From a virus: a stretch of 25,988 nucleotides of DNA. Every line of letters starts with the position of its first letter. Within the stretch, counting starts at the first letter, position 1. The notes under the pieces were generated by a model. It had not been told where the DNA came from and searched no databases. It saw only the letters and a program-made list of their open reading frames with translations. The position numbers and the translations under genes were made by a program. The DNA lies in the IMG/VR virus record IMGVR_UViG_3300030085_003924, positions 48,687-74,674 of that record, one strand, 5' to 3'. Below are positions 1-8,127 of the stretch, piece by piece.

Positions 1-1
1 T

Positions 2-526
2 AAACAGATGTTAAAGTTTTGGCAGTTTAAAGATGATGAAATGAAAGATTACACACCAGAACTTTATTGGACAGAAGAAGAAAGACAGAGAGGTGACGAA
101 ATCATCCACAGGTTCGCCGGTGATAGTGAATTTGGTGGTCTGGTAATCACCAGCAGATTTGAAGGTCGTTCAAAAACAACGGATACAATATATGATGCAG
201 AGGGTAACAAAATGATTATGACTGCGTTATTAGAAAAATGTGGTGATTTACCATTTTTCTATTATACTTATAAACAACCAAAGGAATACCCTTTCAGTTT
301 TAATAAGTGTTTGGATATGAGACATATGGAAACTCGGTTACAATTATATATTCGTAGTAAGGCAAAACTTAATATTGGAACACATTGTGGAATTGTAGAT
401 GCAATATCAGGATACTCTCAAGCATTTCAGATACAAAGAGTGTTTCCTTTAAATCAAAATATCATAGAGGCAAATCATTATGTCAATAGAGACAATTATT
501 TAGAAAAATTGGAGTTGATTGAATGA
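2..526 (+). CDS. Unidentified protein, probably the C-terminal part of a larger gene
   Basis: The reading frame is open to the left window edge, so the ATG at 8 may be internal and the gene 5'-truncated. From that ATG there are 172 residues. There is no signal peptide or membrane segment. Around residues 120-150 the segment KLNIGTHCGIVDAISGYSQ followed by an FPLNQN stretch looks like the donor-binding end of a GT-B type glycosyltransferase, but no named family can be assigned. It overlaps the next gene by four bases (ATGA at 523-526), so it is the first visible member of the glycan operon. A glycosyltransferase role is inferred from context and weak resemblance only. Confidence 0.6.
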   Translation, partial: KQMLKFWQFKDDEMKDYTPELYWTEEERQRGDEIIHRFAGDSEFGGLVITSRFEGRSKTTDTIYDAEGNKMIMTALLEKCGDLPFFYYTYKQPKEYPFSFNKCLDMRHMETRLQLYIRSKAKLNIGTHCGIVDAISGYSQAFQIQRVFPLNQNIIEANHYVNRDNYLEKLELIE

Positions 527-1692
527 AAAGAGAATTTTTAGACTTAGGTAAACAACCTTTAGGAAATAAATTTTTGAGTGAAGAACAATTTGATACAGAA
601 TTTTTCTATAACTTAAAGGTTGTATTTGATGAAGATACTAAGTTAGTGTCAATGAAAGAGTTTGTTAAACCAGAACAAATATACGATGCTGAGTATCCCT
701 ACTGGACTTCACAATCCGTACCGATGATTGAACATTTTAAAAAAACTGCTGAAATGTTACAAGATGAATTTGAGATAGATAAGGTTTTAGAAATTGGTTC
801 AAATGATGGAACTTTCATAAAGAATTTTAATAAAGAAAATACAGTATGTGTAGAACCTTGTGATAATTTTGCAAAATATATTAACGAAGAATTAAATTAT
901 AAGGCATACAATGATTATTGGACTACTGATTTGGCCAAAAACATTGGTGACAATCATGGTAAGTTTGATTTGATTTATTCTGCTAATTGTATTTCACACA
1001 TAAATGATTTGGAAGATACATTTGAAGCAGTAAAAAGTTTATTAACAGATAGAGGTATCTTTGTGTTTGAAGATCCATCTTGTTTATCAGTACTGAAACG
1101 AAATTCATATGACCAAATATATGATGAACATCCTCATTTATTTTCTGTAATTTCATTAAATAATCTTTTATCCAATCACGGATTAGAATTGTTTAGAGTG
1201 GATAATTTAAAAGTTCATGGTGGTTCTAATAGAATATTTGCTAGATTGACGAGTGACAATCCACCTGAAGATTCTGTGACTAATAATATAAATCAAGAAT
1301 CTGATTTTGGTCTTAATTGGTTTGAAACTTATGAAGATTTTGGTAAAAGAGTAGAACAATCAAAGAAAGATTTATTAGAATTGTTACATAAGGCCAAATC
1401 TGAAGGTAAGAAAGTTTTGAGTATTGGAGCAACTGCTAAATCTATTATCGTGTTTAACTATTGTGGGATAGATGAATCATTAATACAATGTATTACTGAT
1501 ACCACACCAAACAAACAAAATTTATTACAACCTGGTACACATATACCTGTGGTGGATAGGAAGGATATTGACATAACAGAATACGATTACGCCTTTCTTG
1601 GGGCTTGGAATTTTGTAGACTATATTCGTGAACAAGAAACAGAATTCAAAGGTCAATATATAACTCATGTGCCAGAGGTTCATTGTGTATGA
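523..1692 (+). CDS. SAM-dependent sugar C-methyltransferase (TylCIII/NovU-like)
   Basis: Likely adds a methyl carbon to a nucleotide-linked 4-keto-6-deoxy sugar in the cytoplasm. The 389 residues match the three-part family: an N-terminal module (LDLGKQPLGNKFL at 6-18), a Rossmann methyltransferase with SAM motif VLEIGSNDGT at 88-97, and a C-terminal domain with GATAK at 302-306. The YxEH motif of the active site is present as Y200-D-E-H203; in relatives this tyrosine and histidine support catalysis. Relatives carry four zinc-binding cysteines in the N-terminal module. Here the first cysteine is C109, so the metal site is missing. The ATGA overlap with the upstream gene supports the start. 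The adjacent RmlC fits a dTDP-sugar route in which methylation precedes epimerisation, as in NovU/NovW. Confidence 0.9.
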   Translation: MKREFLDLGKQPLGNKFLSEEQFDTEFFYNLKVVFDEDTKLVSMKEFVKPEQIYDAEYPYWTSQSVPMIEHFKKTAEMLQDEFEIDKVLEIGSNDGTFIKNFNKENTVCVEPCDNFAKYINEELNYKAYNDYWTTDLAKNIGDNHGKFDLIYSANCISHINDLEDTFEAVKSLLTDRGIFVFEDPSCLSVLKRNSYDQIYDEHPHLFSVISLNNLLSNHGLELFRVDNLKVHGGSNRIFARLTSDNPPEDSVTNNINQESDFGLNWFETYEDFGKRVEQSKKDLLELLHKAKSEGKKVLSIGATAKSIIVFNYCGIDESLIQCITDTTPNKQNLLQPGTHIPVVDRKDIDITEYDYAFLGAWNFVDYIREQETEFKGQYITHVPEVHCV

Positions 1693-2237
1693 ATATTTAC
1701 GAATCAAGTTTAAAGGATGTATATGTTATTGAACCTAAAATATTTGAAGATGACAGAGGATATTTTTTAGAGTCGTTTTCTCAAAAAGAATTTGAAAAAA
1801 ACGGATTGGATTGTAATTTTGTCCAAGATAATATATCCAACTCTACTTCAGGTGTTATTCGTGGATTACATTATCAATTAAAAAATCCACAAGGTAAGTT
1901 GGTAAGATGTTTACAAGGTAGAGTAATGGATGTTTGCGTAGACATACGAGTTGGTTCACCTAATTTTGGTAAATTTTATTCTCAAGTGTTGACCGATAAA
2001 AATAAATTATCTGTTTATGTACCACCAGGTTTTGCACATGGATTTCATGTAATGAGTGATGAGGCTACATTTTACTACAAGTGTACTGAGTATTATTATC
2101 CACAAGACCAATATGGTATTCGTTGGGATAGTATAGATTATAGCTGGTTAGTCTCAGAACCAATACTATCAAAAAAAGATGCAGAGGCACCATTACTATC
2201 AGAACAAGATGAAGGATTATTACCAAAATATGAATAA
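1689..2237 (+). CDS. rmlC: dTDP-4-dehydrorhamnose 3,5-epimerase (RmlC)
   Basis: Cupin-fold epimerase that inverts C3 and C5 (or only one of them in relatives) of dTDP-4-keto-6-deoxyglucose. The 182 residues are the usual family length. Family signatures are RGYFLESF at 23-30, GVIRGLHYQ at 55-63 with the catalytic base H61, PQGKLVRC at 67-74, VPPGFAHGF at 111-119, and LSKKDAEAPLL at 160-170 carrying the Asp that pairs with the base. The chosen ATG at 1689 overlaps the upstream stop as ATGA; a TTG six bases earlier is in frame but less likely. RmlA and RmlB are not in the window, so the dTDP-4-keto sugar must come from genes further left or from the host. Confidence 0.95.
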   Translation: MNIYESSLKDVYVIEPKIFEDDRGYFLESFSQKEFEKNGLDCNFVQDNISNSTSGVIRGLHYQLKNPQGKLVRCLQGRVMDVCVDIRVGSPNFGKFYSQVLTDKNKLSVYVPPGFAHGFHVMSDEATFYYKCTEYYYPQDQYGIRWDSIDYSWLVSEPILSKKDAEAPLLSEQDEGLLPKYE

Positions 2238-2970
2238 GAAAGTTATATATACTGCAACATTTCCACATCAAAACAATATGGATTACATTCTGTTTGAACC
2301 AGAAGTAATTCCTGATGGATATGATTTTGTTTGTTTCACAAATAATACAGATTTTAAATCTGATGTATGGGATATTAGATTAGTTGAACCACTATATACG
2401 GATAGTGCTAGAAATGCTAAGAGATATAAAACTCTACCACATAGATATCTACAAGATTATGACGAAAGTATTTGGATTGATATTGATGTAAAGATTTCAA
2501 AGAATCCAAATGAATTGGTAGAAGAATTACTTGGTGATGTTAATCTTGCAATATTGAACCACGAGTTATGTGGTAGAACCGTAACAGGTAATTTAAATGT
2601 TAGGAAGTGTGTTTACGAAGAAGCCAGATTTATACAATGGTTAGGTGACCAAAATCCAAATAAAGAGTACAAAGACAATATGAACATTATTCATTCACAA
2701 GTGGATAGATATAGAAAAGATGGATATCCCGAAAACAATGGATTGGCAAGAACAACCGTAGTTTTTAGACGACACAACGAAGAAGATGTTATTACTAACT
2801 CTGAAAACTGGTGGAGTGAAATGAAATATGGTAGTAGGAGAGACCAAATAAGTTTTAATTATGTTGCATGGAAACATAATTTGAAGTTTAATTATATACA
2901 AGAGGATATAGATGACAATGAATACTTTCATTATATGAAAGGGTGGAGACAGAGGCAATTAAATAAGTGA
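2230..2970 (+). CDS. TOD1/DUF616-family glycosyltransferase-like protein
   Basis: The protein has 246 residues and matches the DUF616 (TOD1/MUCI70-like) pattern. It has FVCFTNN at 33-39, KTLPHRYL at 67-74, SIWIDIDVKI at 80-89 holding the acidic DxD-like motif, HxxCGR-type residues at 111-116, the Q-x-x-x-Y segment near 157-161, GLARTTVVFRRH at 171-182, and SRRDQISFNYV at 202-212. This family is a predicted GT-A glycosyltransferase with few characterised bacterial members, so donor and acceptor are unknown. The frame extends upstream to an ATG at 2179 inside rmlC, but the ATG at 2230 gives the eight-base ATGAATAA overlap typical here and starts right at the conserved fold. Confidence 0.82.
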   Translation: MNKKVIYTATFPHQNNMDYILFEPEVIPDGYDFVCFTNNTDFKSDVWDIRLVEPLYTDSARNAKRYKTLPHRYLQDYDESIWIDIDVKISKNPNELVEELLGDVNLAILNHELCGRTVTGNLNVRKCVYEEARFIQWLGDQNPNKEYKDNMNIIHSQVDRYRKDGYPENNGLARTTVVFRRHNEEDVITNSENWWSEMKYGSRRDQISFNYVAWKHNLKFNYIQEDIDDNEYFHYMKGWRQRQLNK

Positions 2971-3917
2971 AGATAGTAGTTATTCCACCAAAAGACAAAT
3001 TAGATTATTTGGCAGAAACCATAGTAGAAGGGTTGTATAAAAATAATGTGGAAGTGTATTCTTCAGATTTGGGTAATGGAATAAGACAGAATGATGTTTA
3101 CTCTGATGAAGAAATAATAAAACATTCTAAAGATTGTGATTATATTTTTGTGATTTGGGGTAAGATAAAAAGTGGATTTCCTGGACCTAAATATCATTTA
3201 TTAAATCATATTAATCAAAAAGACAAGGTTGTTTTTGTAGATGGAAGTGAATGGACATCGACTGGTCATCCAATTCCAAATCAAGTTAGAGATGCAAAAC
3301 AAAATCCACTACTGAGGAGAGGAGAACCTTGGATAGATGAGTTTATGTTTGAGAATAGTAATTGGTATTTTAAACGAGAGTGTTATTCTGAGGATGTGGA
3401 TAGAGGAATCATACCTTTACTTTTTGGAGCAACCGATAGAAACTTTTTTCGAAATGAAGTTGAAAAGAAATATGATGTGGTTTGTTCTTATGGTCAGATG
3501 AATGATGGATTACGATTGGAAACATACAATTTATGTAATCAGTTAAAGAATGAAGGTTACAATGTAATTACAGGTGGTGGATTTAGTTATGAAGAATTTA
3601 AAGAAAAGATAAAATCATCTTGGATTGGTGTAGATGCTTGGGGTGGTGGTGATTGTTGTGCAAGACTATGGGAAGTGTTAGCAAATAAAACGATGGCAAT
3701 GACACAAAAATATCAAATAGAATTTCCACATGATTTTACTGATGGAGAAAATATTGTACATTACGAAACAATCGAAGAATTTGAAAAAAAGATAAGGAAG
3801 TATTTAGGTGATAAAAATGAGATACAAAGAATATCTGAAAACGGATATCAACATTTATTAGATTATCACACTTCACAAAAAAGAGTAGAATATATTTTGG
3901 ATATAATAAATGAATAG
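2967..3917 (+). CDS. GT-B-like glycosyltransferase
   Basis: The protein has 316 residues, without signal peptide or membrane helices. The N-terminal half resembles a Rossmann-like acceptor domain (MKIVVIPP start, YIFVIWGKIKSG near 60). The C-terminal half looks like a GT4-type donor domain: VVCSYGQ near 171, then WGGGDCCARLWEVLANK near 225-240, the position where GT-B enzymes bind the nucleotide sugar, followed by a short helix-rich tail with YHTSQKRVEYI that resembles the end of glycosyl transferase group 1 proteins. The start is GTG, overlapping the upstream stop as GTGA. The substrate cannot be told. Confidence 0.7.
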   Translation: MKIVVIPPKDKLDYLAETIVEGLYKNNVEVYSSDLGNGIRQNDVYSDEEIIKHSKDCDYIFVIWGKIKSGFPGPKYHLLNHINQKDKVVFVDGSEWTSTGHPIPNQVRDAKQNPLLRRGEPWIDEFMFENSNWYFKRECYSEDVDRGIIPLLFGATDRNFFRNEVEKKYDVVCSYGQMNDGLRLETYNLCNQLKNEGYNVITGGGFSYEEFKEKIKSSWIGVDAWGGGDCCARLWEVLANKTMAMTQKYQIEFPHDFTDGENIVHYETIEEFEKKIRKYLGDKNEIQRISENGYQHLLDYHTSQKRVEYILDIINE

Positions 3918-4632
3918 TTTAAAAATTTACATATCAACTTCTGATAATTATCATAGTTGTTTACCACCATTTGCATACTTATTTAATAAATTTTGGTCGA
4001 GTGATTTAAAGGTTACCTTTCTTGGATACAAAGAACCTAATGTATCACTACCAAGTAATTTTGATTTCATATCACTTGGAGAGCAAAAAGGTCCTTCTTA
4101 CTATGGTCAAGATATGAGAACATTTTTTGAATCGATAGATGATGAATATTTTATTTATACAATGGAGGATCAATTCATACTTGATTATGTTAATGTGGAT
4201 GTCATAGATAAATTATTACCATACACAAACAATTCAAATGTTGGTAGAATATGTTTAACAAATTCTATTTTTCAGTCTCACATGGGAAAGAAACACGAGA
4301 AGTGGTGTGATGATGTAGGATACGAGTTGGTTCAATACACCCAAGACTCAGAATTTAGGATGACTTGTGAATGGACAATTTGGAAGAAAGATTACTTGTG
4401 TAGATATTTATTAGACGGAATGGATCCTTGGCAATTTGAGTCAGTAGCTTCAAGAGAATCTAAAGGTAATGGTTATCATTTGATTGGTTGTAAGAATAAG
4501 GTGGCAATACAACACGCAGAAGCACTAAGACGAAGAAATACAGAACAAGGTTTTGATTTTAAATTTGTAAATGAAGATAAGTATCTTGATAATAATATTA
4601 TCGAAGATATGAAACAAAGGAATATAATATGA
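3910..4632 (+). CDS. Predicted GT-A glycosyltransferase, unclassified
   Basis: The protein has 240 residues. The segment YFIYTMEDQFILDYV (80-94) has the shape of a GT-A metal-binding loop, with EDQ replacing the usual DxD. Later come CEWTIWKKDYL (153-163) and DPWQFE (172-177), which look like the acceptor side of the pocket, and a QHAEALRRR segment near 201-209. No membrane segment is seen. The ATG overlaps the upstream stop by eight bases (ATGAATAG). The glycosyltransferase call rests on fold-like motif order and on neighbours; donor and acceptor are unknown. Confidence 0.65.
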   Translation: MNSLKIYISTSDNYHSCLPPFAYLFNKFWSSDLKVTFLGYKEPNVSLPSNFDFISLGEQKGPSYYGQDMRTFFESIDDEYFIYTMEDQFILDYVNVDVIDKLLPYTNNSNVGRICLTNSIFQSHMGKKHEKWCDDVGYELVQYTQDSEFRMTCEWTIWKKDYLCRYLLDGMDPWQFESVASRESKGNGYHLIGCKNKVAIQHAEALRRRNTEQGFDFKFVNEDKYLDNNIIEDMKQRNII

Positions 4633-5588
4633 AGAAGGCGTTAGTATGTGGAGCAGGTGGATTCATCGGTTCACATTTAGTAAAAAGATTGAAGAAAGAA
4701 GGTTATTTTGTAAGAGGTGTTGATTTAAAATATCCTGAATTTAGTAAAACAGAAGCTGACGAGTTCATTAAAGGTGATTTGAGGGATTCCTATCTCGTAG
4801 ATGTTTGTGTTGATGGGATGGATGAGGTATATCAGTTAGCTGCAGATATGGGCGGAGCAGATTTTATTTTTACGGGTGTAAATGATTCAGAGATAATGCA
4901 CAATTCGGCTATGATAAATTTAAATGTGGTAGATTCCATGAAACGACTTGGAGTTAAGAAAGTATTTTATTCATCATCGGCCTGTATGTATCCTGAGGAT
5001 CACCAATTAGAAATTGATGTACCAGCCTTGAGTGAAGATATGGCATATCCTGGTAATCCAGATTCAGAATATGGTTGGGAAAAGTTATTTAGTGAAAGGT
5101 TATTTTTAACTTACGCTAGAAATGAAGATTTTGATGTTAGGATAGCAAGATTCCATAATATATTTGGACCTGAAGGAACATACGATGGTGGTAGAGAAAA
5201 GGCACCAGCTGCTTTATGTAGAAAGGTGATTAAATCAGATGGTAAAATAAAAGTTTATGGTGATGGTAAACAAACTCGTTCATTTTTATACATTGAAGAA
5301 TGTGTTGATGGTATAAGAAGATTGATGGAATCGGATTGTACAGAACCCTTAAATCTTGGTTCGGATGAAGTAATTTCTATTAACGATTTTGCACAGATGA
5401 TTATAGATATTTCTGAAAAGGATGTTAGTATAGAAAATATAGATGTACCACAGCTTGGAGTACGAGGAAGAAATTCAGACAACACATTGATTAAAGAAAA
5501 ATTAGGATGGGCACCAAAACAATCATTGAGGGTTGGTATTGGAGAAACCTATAAGTGGATTGAAAATCAAGTTAAGGGAGAGTCATAA
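4629..5588 (+). CDS. GDP-mannose 3,5-epimerase-like SDR
   Basis: Extended short-chain dehydrogenase/reductase fold sugar epimerase of 319 residues. It resembles plant GDP-mannose 3,5-epimerase, which converts GDP-D-mannose to GDP-L-galactose or GDP-L-gulose. Visible marks are the NAD-binding GAGGFIGSH at 8-16, AADMGGADFIF at 71-81, SSSACMYPE at 115-123 with catalytic C119, Y148-GWE-K152, RFHNIFGPEGTYDGGREKAPAA at 174-195 with K191, DGKQTRSFLYI near 212-222, and GVRGRNSDNTLIKEKLGWAP near the C terminus. The catalytic Cys, Tyr and two Lys are all kept, so activity is likely. It starts within an ATGA overlap. It could supply a GDP-L-sugar to one of the transferases. Confidence 0.88.
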   Translation: MKKALVCGAGGFIGSHLVKRLKKEGYFVRGVDLKYPEFSKTEADEFIKGDLRDSYLVDVCVDGMDEVYQLAADMGGADFIFTGVNDSEIMHNSAMINLNVVDSMKRLGVKKVFYSSSACMYPEDHQLEIDVPALSEDMAYPGNPDSEYGWEKLFSERLFLTYARNEDFDVRIARFHNIFGPEGTYDGGREKAPAALCRKVIKSDGKIKVYGDGKQTRSFLYIEECVDGIRRLMESDCTEPLNLGSDEVISINDFAQMIIDISEKDVSIENIDVPQLGVRGRNSDNTLIKEKLGWAPKQSLRVGIGETYKWIENQVKGES

Positions 5589-6013
5589 TGGAATTGATTT
5601 ATTCAAAGGTAGAACCTGATAGGTTACTACATATTATCCACAAGTCAGATGAATTTTACACCATAGAAGAAGGTCATAGGAGAGATGTGGTTGGAGAAAA
5701 GGAATTTATTCAGTTATCTGCTTTAAATATGAATGAAGGACATACATTTAAACCACACCAACACATTTGGAAACCTGGTGAAGAACAATGTATAGCACAA
5801 GAATCATGGGTTGTAATTAAAGGTAGTGTTGAATGTCATTTTTACGATACAGATGGAACTCTATTAGAGAAACCTGTCTTAAAACAAGGCGATTGTTCTG
5901 TGACTTTAGGTGGTGGACATACCTATTTAATATTAGAAGATGATACATTAGTTTACGAATATAAAACAGGTCCTTATAAGGGACAAGAGAACGATAAGGT
6001 GTTTCTTGATTAA
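5588..6013 (+). CDS. Small cupin-fold protein
   Basis: The 141-residue single-domain cupin has likely metal ligands H57, H59, E72 (in QESWVVIKG) and H111 (in GGGHTYL). The ending YEYKTGPYKGQENDK is typical of small cupins that sit in surface polysaccharide clusters. These are thought to act on sugar nucleotides as epimerases or isomerases, or to be metal-bound accessory proteins, but few have known reactions. The start overlaps the previous stop by one base (TAATG). It is not RmlC: it lacks the RGLHYQ motif and is shorter. Confidence 0.75.
   Translation: MELIYSKVEPDRLLHIIHKSDEFYTIEEGHRRDVVGEKEFIQLSALNMNEGHTFKPHQHIWKPGEEQCIAQESWVVIKGSVECHFYDTDGTLLEKPVLKQGDCSVTLGGGHTYLILEDDTLVYEYKTGPYKGQENDKVFLD
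5996..6001 (+). promoter_or_regulatory. Ribosome binding site supporting a TTG start
   Basis: AAGGTG lies four bases before the TTG at 6006. There is no ATG near the beginning of the following conserved domain, so this site is what supports a rare TTG start for the DUF5672 protein. Confidence 0.45.
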
Positions 6014-6677
6014 TTTACCAAATGTTACATTGTATGCAATTTCTTCTGTTCAAATAGAACAGACAATTAAAGCACTTGAGTATTCGTGTAGAGGAATCAA
6101 TTTTGGTGCGGTAAAGTTTGTAACACATGAGGATATAAATCACGATTATATTAAGGTAGAGAAAGTATCAAGAATCAATAGTATAGACGAGTTTAGTAAG
6201 CTTATGGTATATGATTTACCTAAATATATTGATACTGATTACTCTATTTCAGTTCATTATGATGGATTTATAGTTAATCCTGAACAATGGAGAGATGATT
6301 TTTTAAATTATGATTGGATAGGACCTCTTTGGACGAAAGGTCATAATTATTTTGACAAGAATGGTAACCAAGTTAGGGTTGGAAATGGTGGTATTTCCTT
6401 TAGAAGTCAAAGACTTATAGGACTGGCAAAAAAGTTAAATTTACCTTGGGAGCCGTTTACTAATAATGGAGAACATAAACCAGGTTATTGGGAAGATGCT
6501 TTGATTTGTGTAAAGAATAGACATATTTATGAAGAACATGGATGTAAATTTGCACCAATAGAAATAGCAGCAAAATGGGGTAGAGAATTACACAACCCAC
6601 CTATTTCAGAAAATGAAGGAATAACACCTTTCTCATTTCACGGAAAAAAGGATCCGTACTTAGACCTTATACAATAA
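6006..6677 (+). CDS. DUF5672-family glycosyltransferase-like protein
   Basis: The 223 residues match the DUF5672 pattern. It has VTLYAISSVQIEQTIKALEYS at 7-27, a central HYDGFIVNPEQW at 84-95 (the D of YDG stands where GT-A folds bind metal), FLNYDWIGPLW at 99-109, and VGNGGISFRSQ at 125-135. The family is predicted to transfer sugars and is common in polysaccharide clusters and in large aquatic viruses. The start is TTG, overlapping the cupin stop by eight bases, with AAGGTG just upstream. The next in-frame ATG would remove the first conserved block. Confidence 0.78.
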   Translation: MINLPNVTLYAISSVQIEQTIKALEYSCRGINFGAVKFVTHEDINHDYIKVEKVSRINSIDEFSKLMVYDLPKYIDTDYSISVHYDGFIVNPEQWRDDFLNYDWIGPLWTKGHNYFDKNGNQVRVGNGGISFRSQRLIGLAKKLNLPWEPFTNNGEHKPGYWEDALICVKNRHIYEEHGCKFAPIEIAAKWGRELHNPPISENEGITPFSFHGKKDPYLDLIQ

Positions 6678-7309
6678 TGGGATTTTCTTTAAAACATATT
6701 TTGTATTTTCATATGCCAAGGACTGCGGGTGATTCTATTAGAAAATCTATATCCAATTTCCCAAAGATGTGTAGAGTTACAACTCATCATAGTCAAGTTC
6801 ACGCCATCAAAAATATAAAACAACATTCAACTTATTCACATCACAAATCATTTACATTTGTTCGTAACCCTTATAATAGACTTTATAGTTCTTATAATTG
6901 GATTATGAACAGAGATACATCAAGAAATGAAGATTTGAGTGGAATTGATTTGTTGGAATATGATTATCTAAAGGGATTCAATGATTTCAACGATTTTGCC
7001 ACTAATGTAGATGTGGATGGAATAAATAAAGAATTTATGATACACTTTCACCCTTGTAGTAAATGGATTTGGGATTCAAAACTTTTAATTACAAATTTTT
7101 TCAAGTTCGAAGATTTATTCAGTAACGATGATTCATTCTTACATTGGTGCAAAGATAACGGACTTAATTATCAAGGACTTGTAGATGAAACACACAAATC
7201 TAAATGGACAGAAAGAAATTATTTTGATTATTTTAATTCTGAATCGATATTTAATATAAACAAGTTATATAAAAAAGACTTCGAACTTTTTGGTTATGAG
7301 AAAATATGA
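6677..7309 (+). CDS. PAPS-dependent sulfotransferase
   Basis: Likely moves a sulfate group from 3'-phosphoadenylyl sulfate to a sugar hydroxyl. The 210 residues show the two nucleotide-binding elements of the family: FHMPRTAGDSIR (11-22), matching the 5'-phosphosulfate loop usually written hxPKTAGTS, and FTFVRNPYNRLYSSY (59-73), matching the 3'-phosphate site with its conserved Arg and Ser. The rest is aromatic-rich and weakly conserved, as expected for acceptor recognition. There is no membrane anchor or signal peptide, so it should act in the cytoplasm. The start overlaps the previous stop by one base. No PAPS synthesis gene (cysC, cysN, cysD) is present, so the donor must come from the host. 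Confidence 0.85.
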   Translation: MGFSLKHILYFHMPRTAGDSIRKSISNFPKMCRVTTHHSQVHAIKNIKQHSTYSHHKSFTFVRNPYNRLYSSYNWIMNRDTSRNEDLSGIDLLEYDYLKGFNDFNDFATNVDVDGINKEFMIHFHPCSKWIWDSKLLITNFFKFEDLFSNDDSFLHWCKDNGLNYQGLVDETHKSKWTERNYFDYFNSESIFNINKLYKKDFELFGYEKI

Positions 7310-8127
7310 TAACAACAAGATTAAGACATACATTTACACCTAATCCCGAAACAAAGACACCAGACATAGGATTGGCTAATAGATTGTTTCAAATAGCAGC
7401 AGGTATTGGTTATGCAAAAAAATATAATGATAAGGTAGTTTTTCCTGATATCTTACATAAGAACTATGATATTCATAGGAATACTATATTCAGAAATCTA
7501 AACTCTAATGGTGGTTCAAGAAATTTTATACAGAATACACATAGTTATACTGGTTATGGATACCAACCGATACCATTCAAACCAAATATGGAACTTAATG
7601 GTTGGTTTCAATCTTGGAAATATTTTGAAGGTGCAGACAACGAAATAAGAGAAACATTTTCAATACCAACAGATATGATGGATTACTTAAATTCAAAGTA
7701 TTCCGATATTCTAAGTAAAAAAACAGTTAGTGTTCATGTCAGACGAGGTATACAGGCAGCAGACGAAGCCGCATTAAGACAATATCCACAGGCTGGAGCA
7801 GACTATATATCCGAGGCAGTAAAAATGTTTGATTCATCTTATACTTTTGTTTTATTTAGTGATGGTCATAATTGGTGTAGAGAAAATCTCAGAGATGATG
7901 TACCATTTGTTCATATTGAAAATGAAACAGAGATAGTTGATTTATATTTAATGTCACTAATGCATCATAACATTATTTACAATAGTACATTTAGTTGGTG
8001 GAGTGCTTGGTTGAACAAAAATCCAAATAAAAAAATAATCACTCCCAATACTTGGTACGGACCTGATAATCCATGGCCAAACCAACCTGATGAAGATTTG
8101 ATACCAAATAATTGGATACGAATATAA
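7306..8127 (+). CDS. GT11 alpha-1,2-fucosyltransferase
   Basis: The 273 residues hold the GT11 motifs in order: ANRLFQIAAGIGYA at 24-37 (family G-x-GNQxFQ), NGWFQSWKYF at 98-107, VSVHVRRG at 141-148 (GDP-fucose binding), LFSDGHNWC at 183-191, and DLYLMSLMHHNIIYNSTFSWWSAWL near 212-236. It probably transfers L-fucose (or a related GDP-L-sugar) from GDP to a galactose-like acceptor. The Asp that usually follows HxRRG is Ile149 here. Gmd is encoded at 10318, but no clear GDP-fucose synthase (WcaG/Fcl) is seen. The GDP-L-sugar could therefore come from the host or be another sugar, such as GDP-L-galactose made by the epimerase at 4629. Confidence 0.88.
   Translation: MITTRLRHTFTPNPETKTPDIGLANRLFQIAAGIGYAKKYNDKVVFPDILHKNYDIHRNTIFRNLNSNGGSRNFIQNTHSYTGYGYQPIPFKPNMELNGWFQSWKYFEGADNEIRETFSIPTDMMDYLNSKYSDILSKKTVSVHVRRGIQAADEAALRQYPQAGADYISEAVKMFDSSYTFVLFSDGHNWCRENLRDDVPFVHIENETEIVDLYLMSLMHHNIIYNSTFSWWSAWLNKNPNKKIITPNTWYGPDNPWPNQPDEDLIPNNWIRI

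Noticed and set aside
2179-2229. Longer N terminus for the DUF616 protein, and likewise upstream starts at 8112, 16341, 19620 and 21627
   Set aside because: Each extension lies inside the preceding gene, adds unconserved residues and ignores a well-placed overlapping ATG where the conserved domain begins.
5588-6013. A second RmlC epimerase
   Set aside because: The protein is only a small cupin with its own H-x-H and GGGH metal motif and lacks the RGLHYQ catalytic segment.
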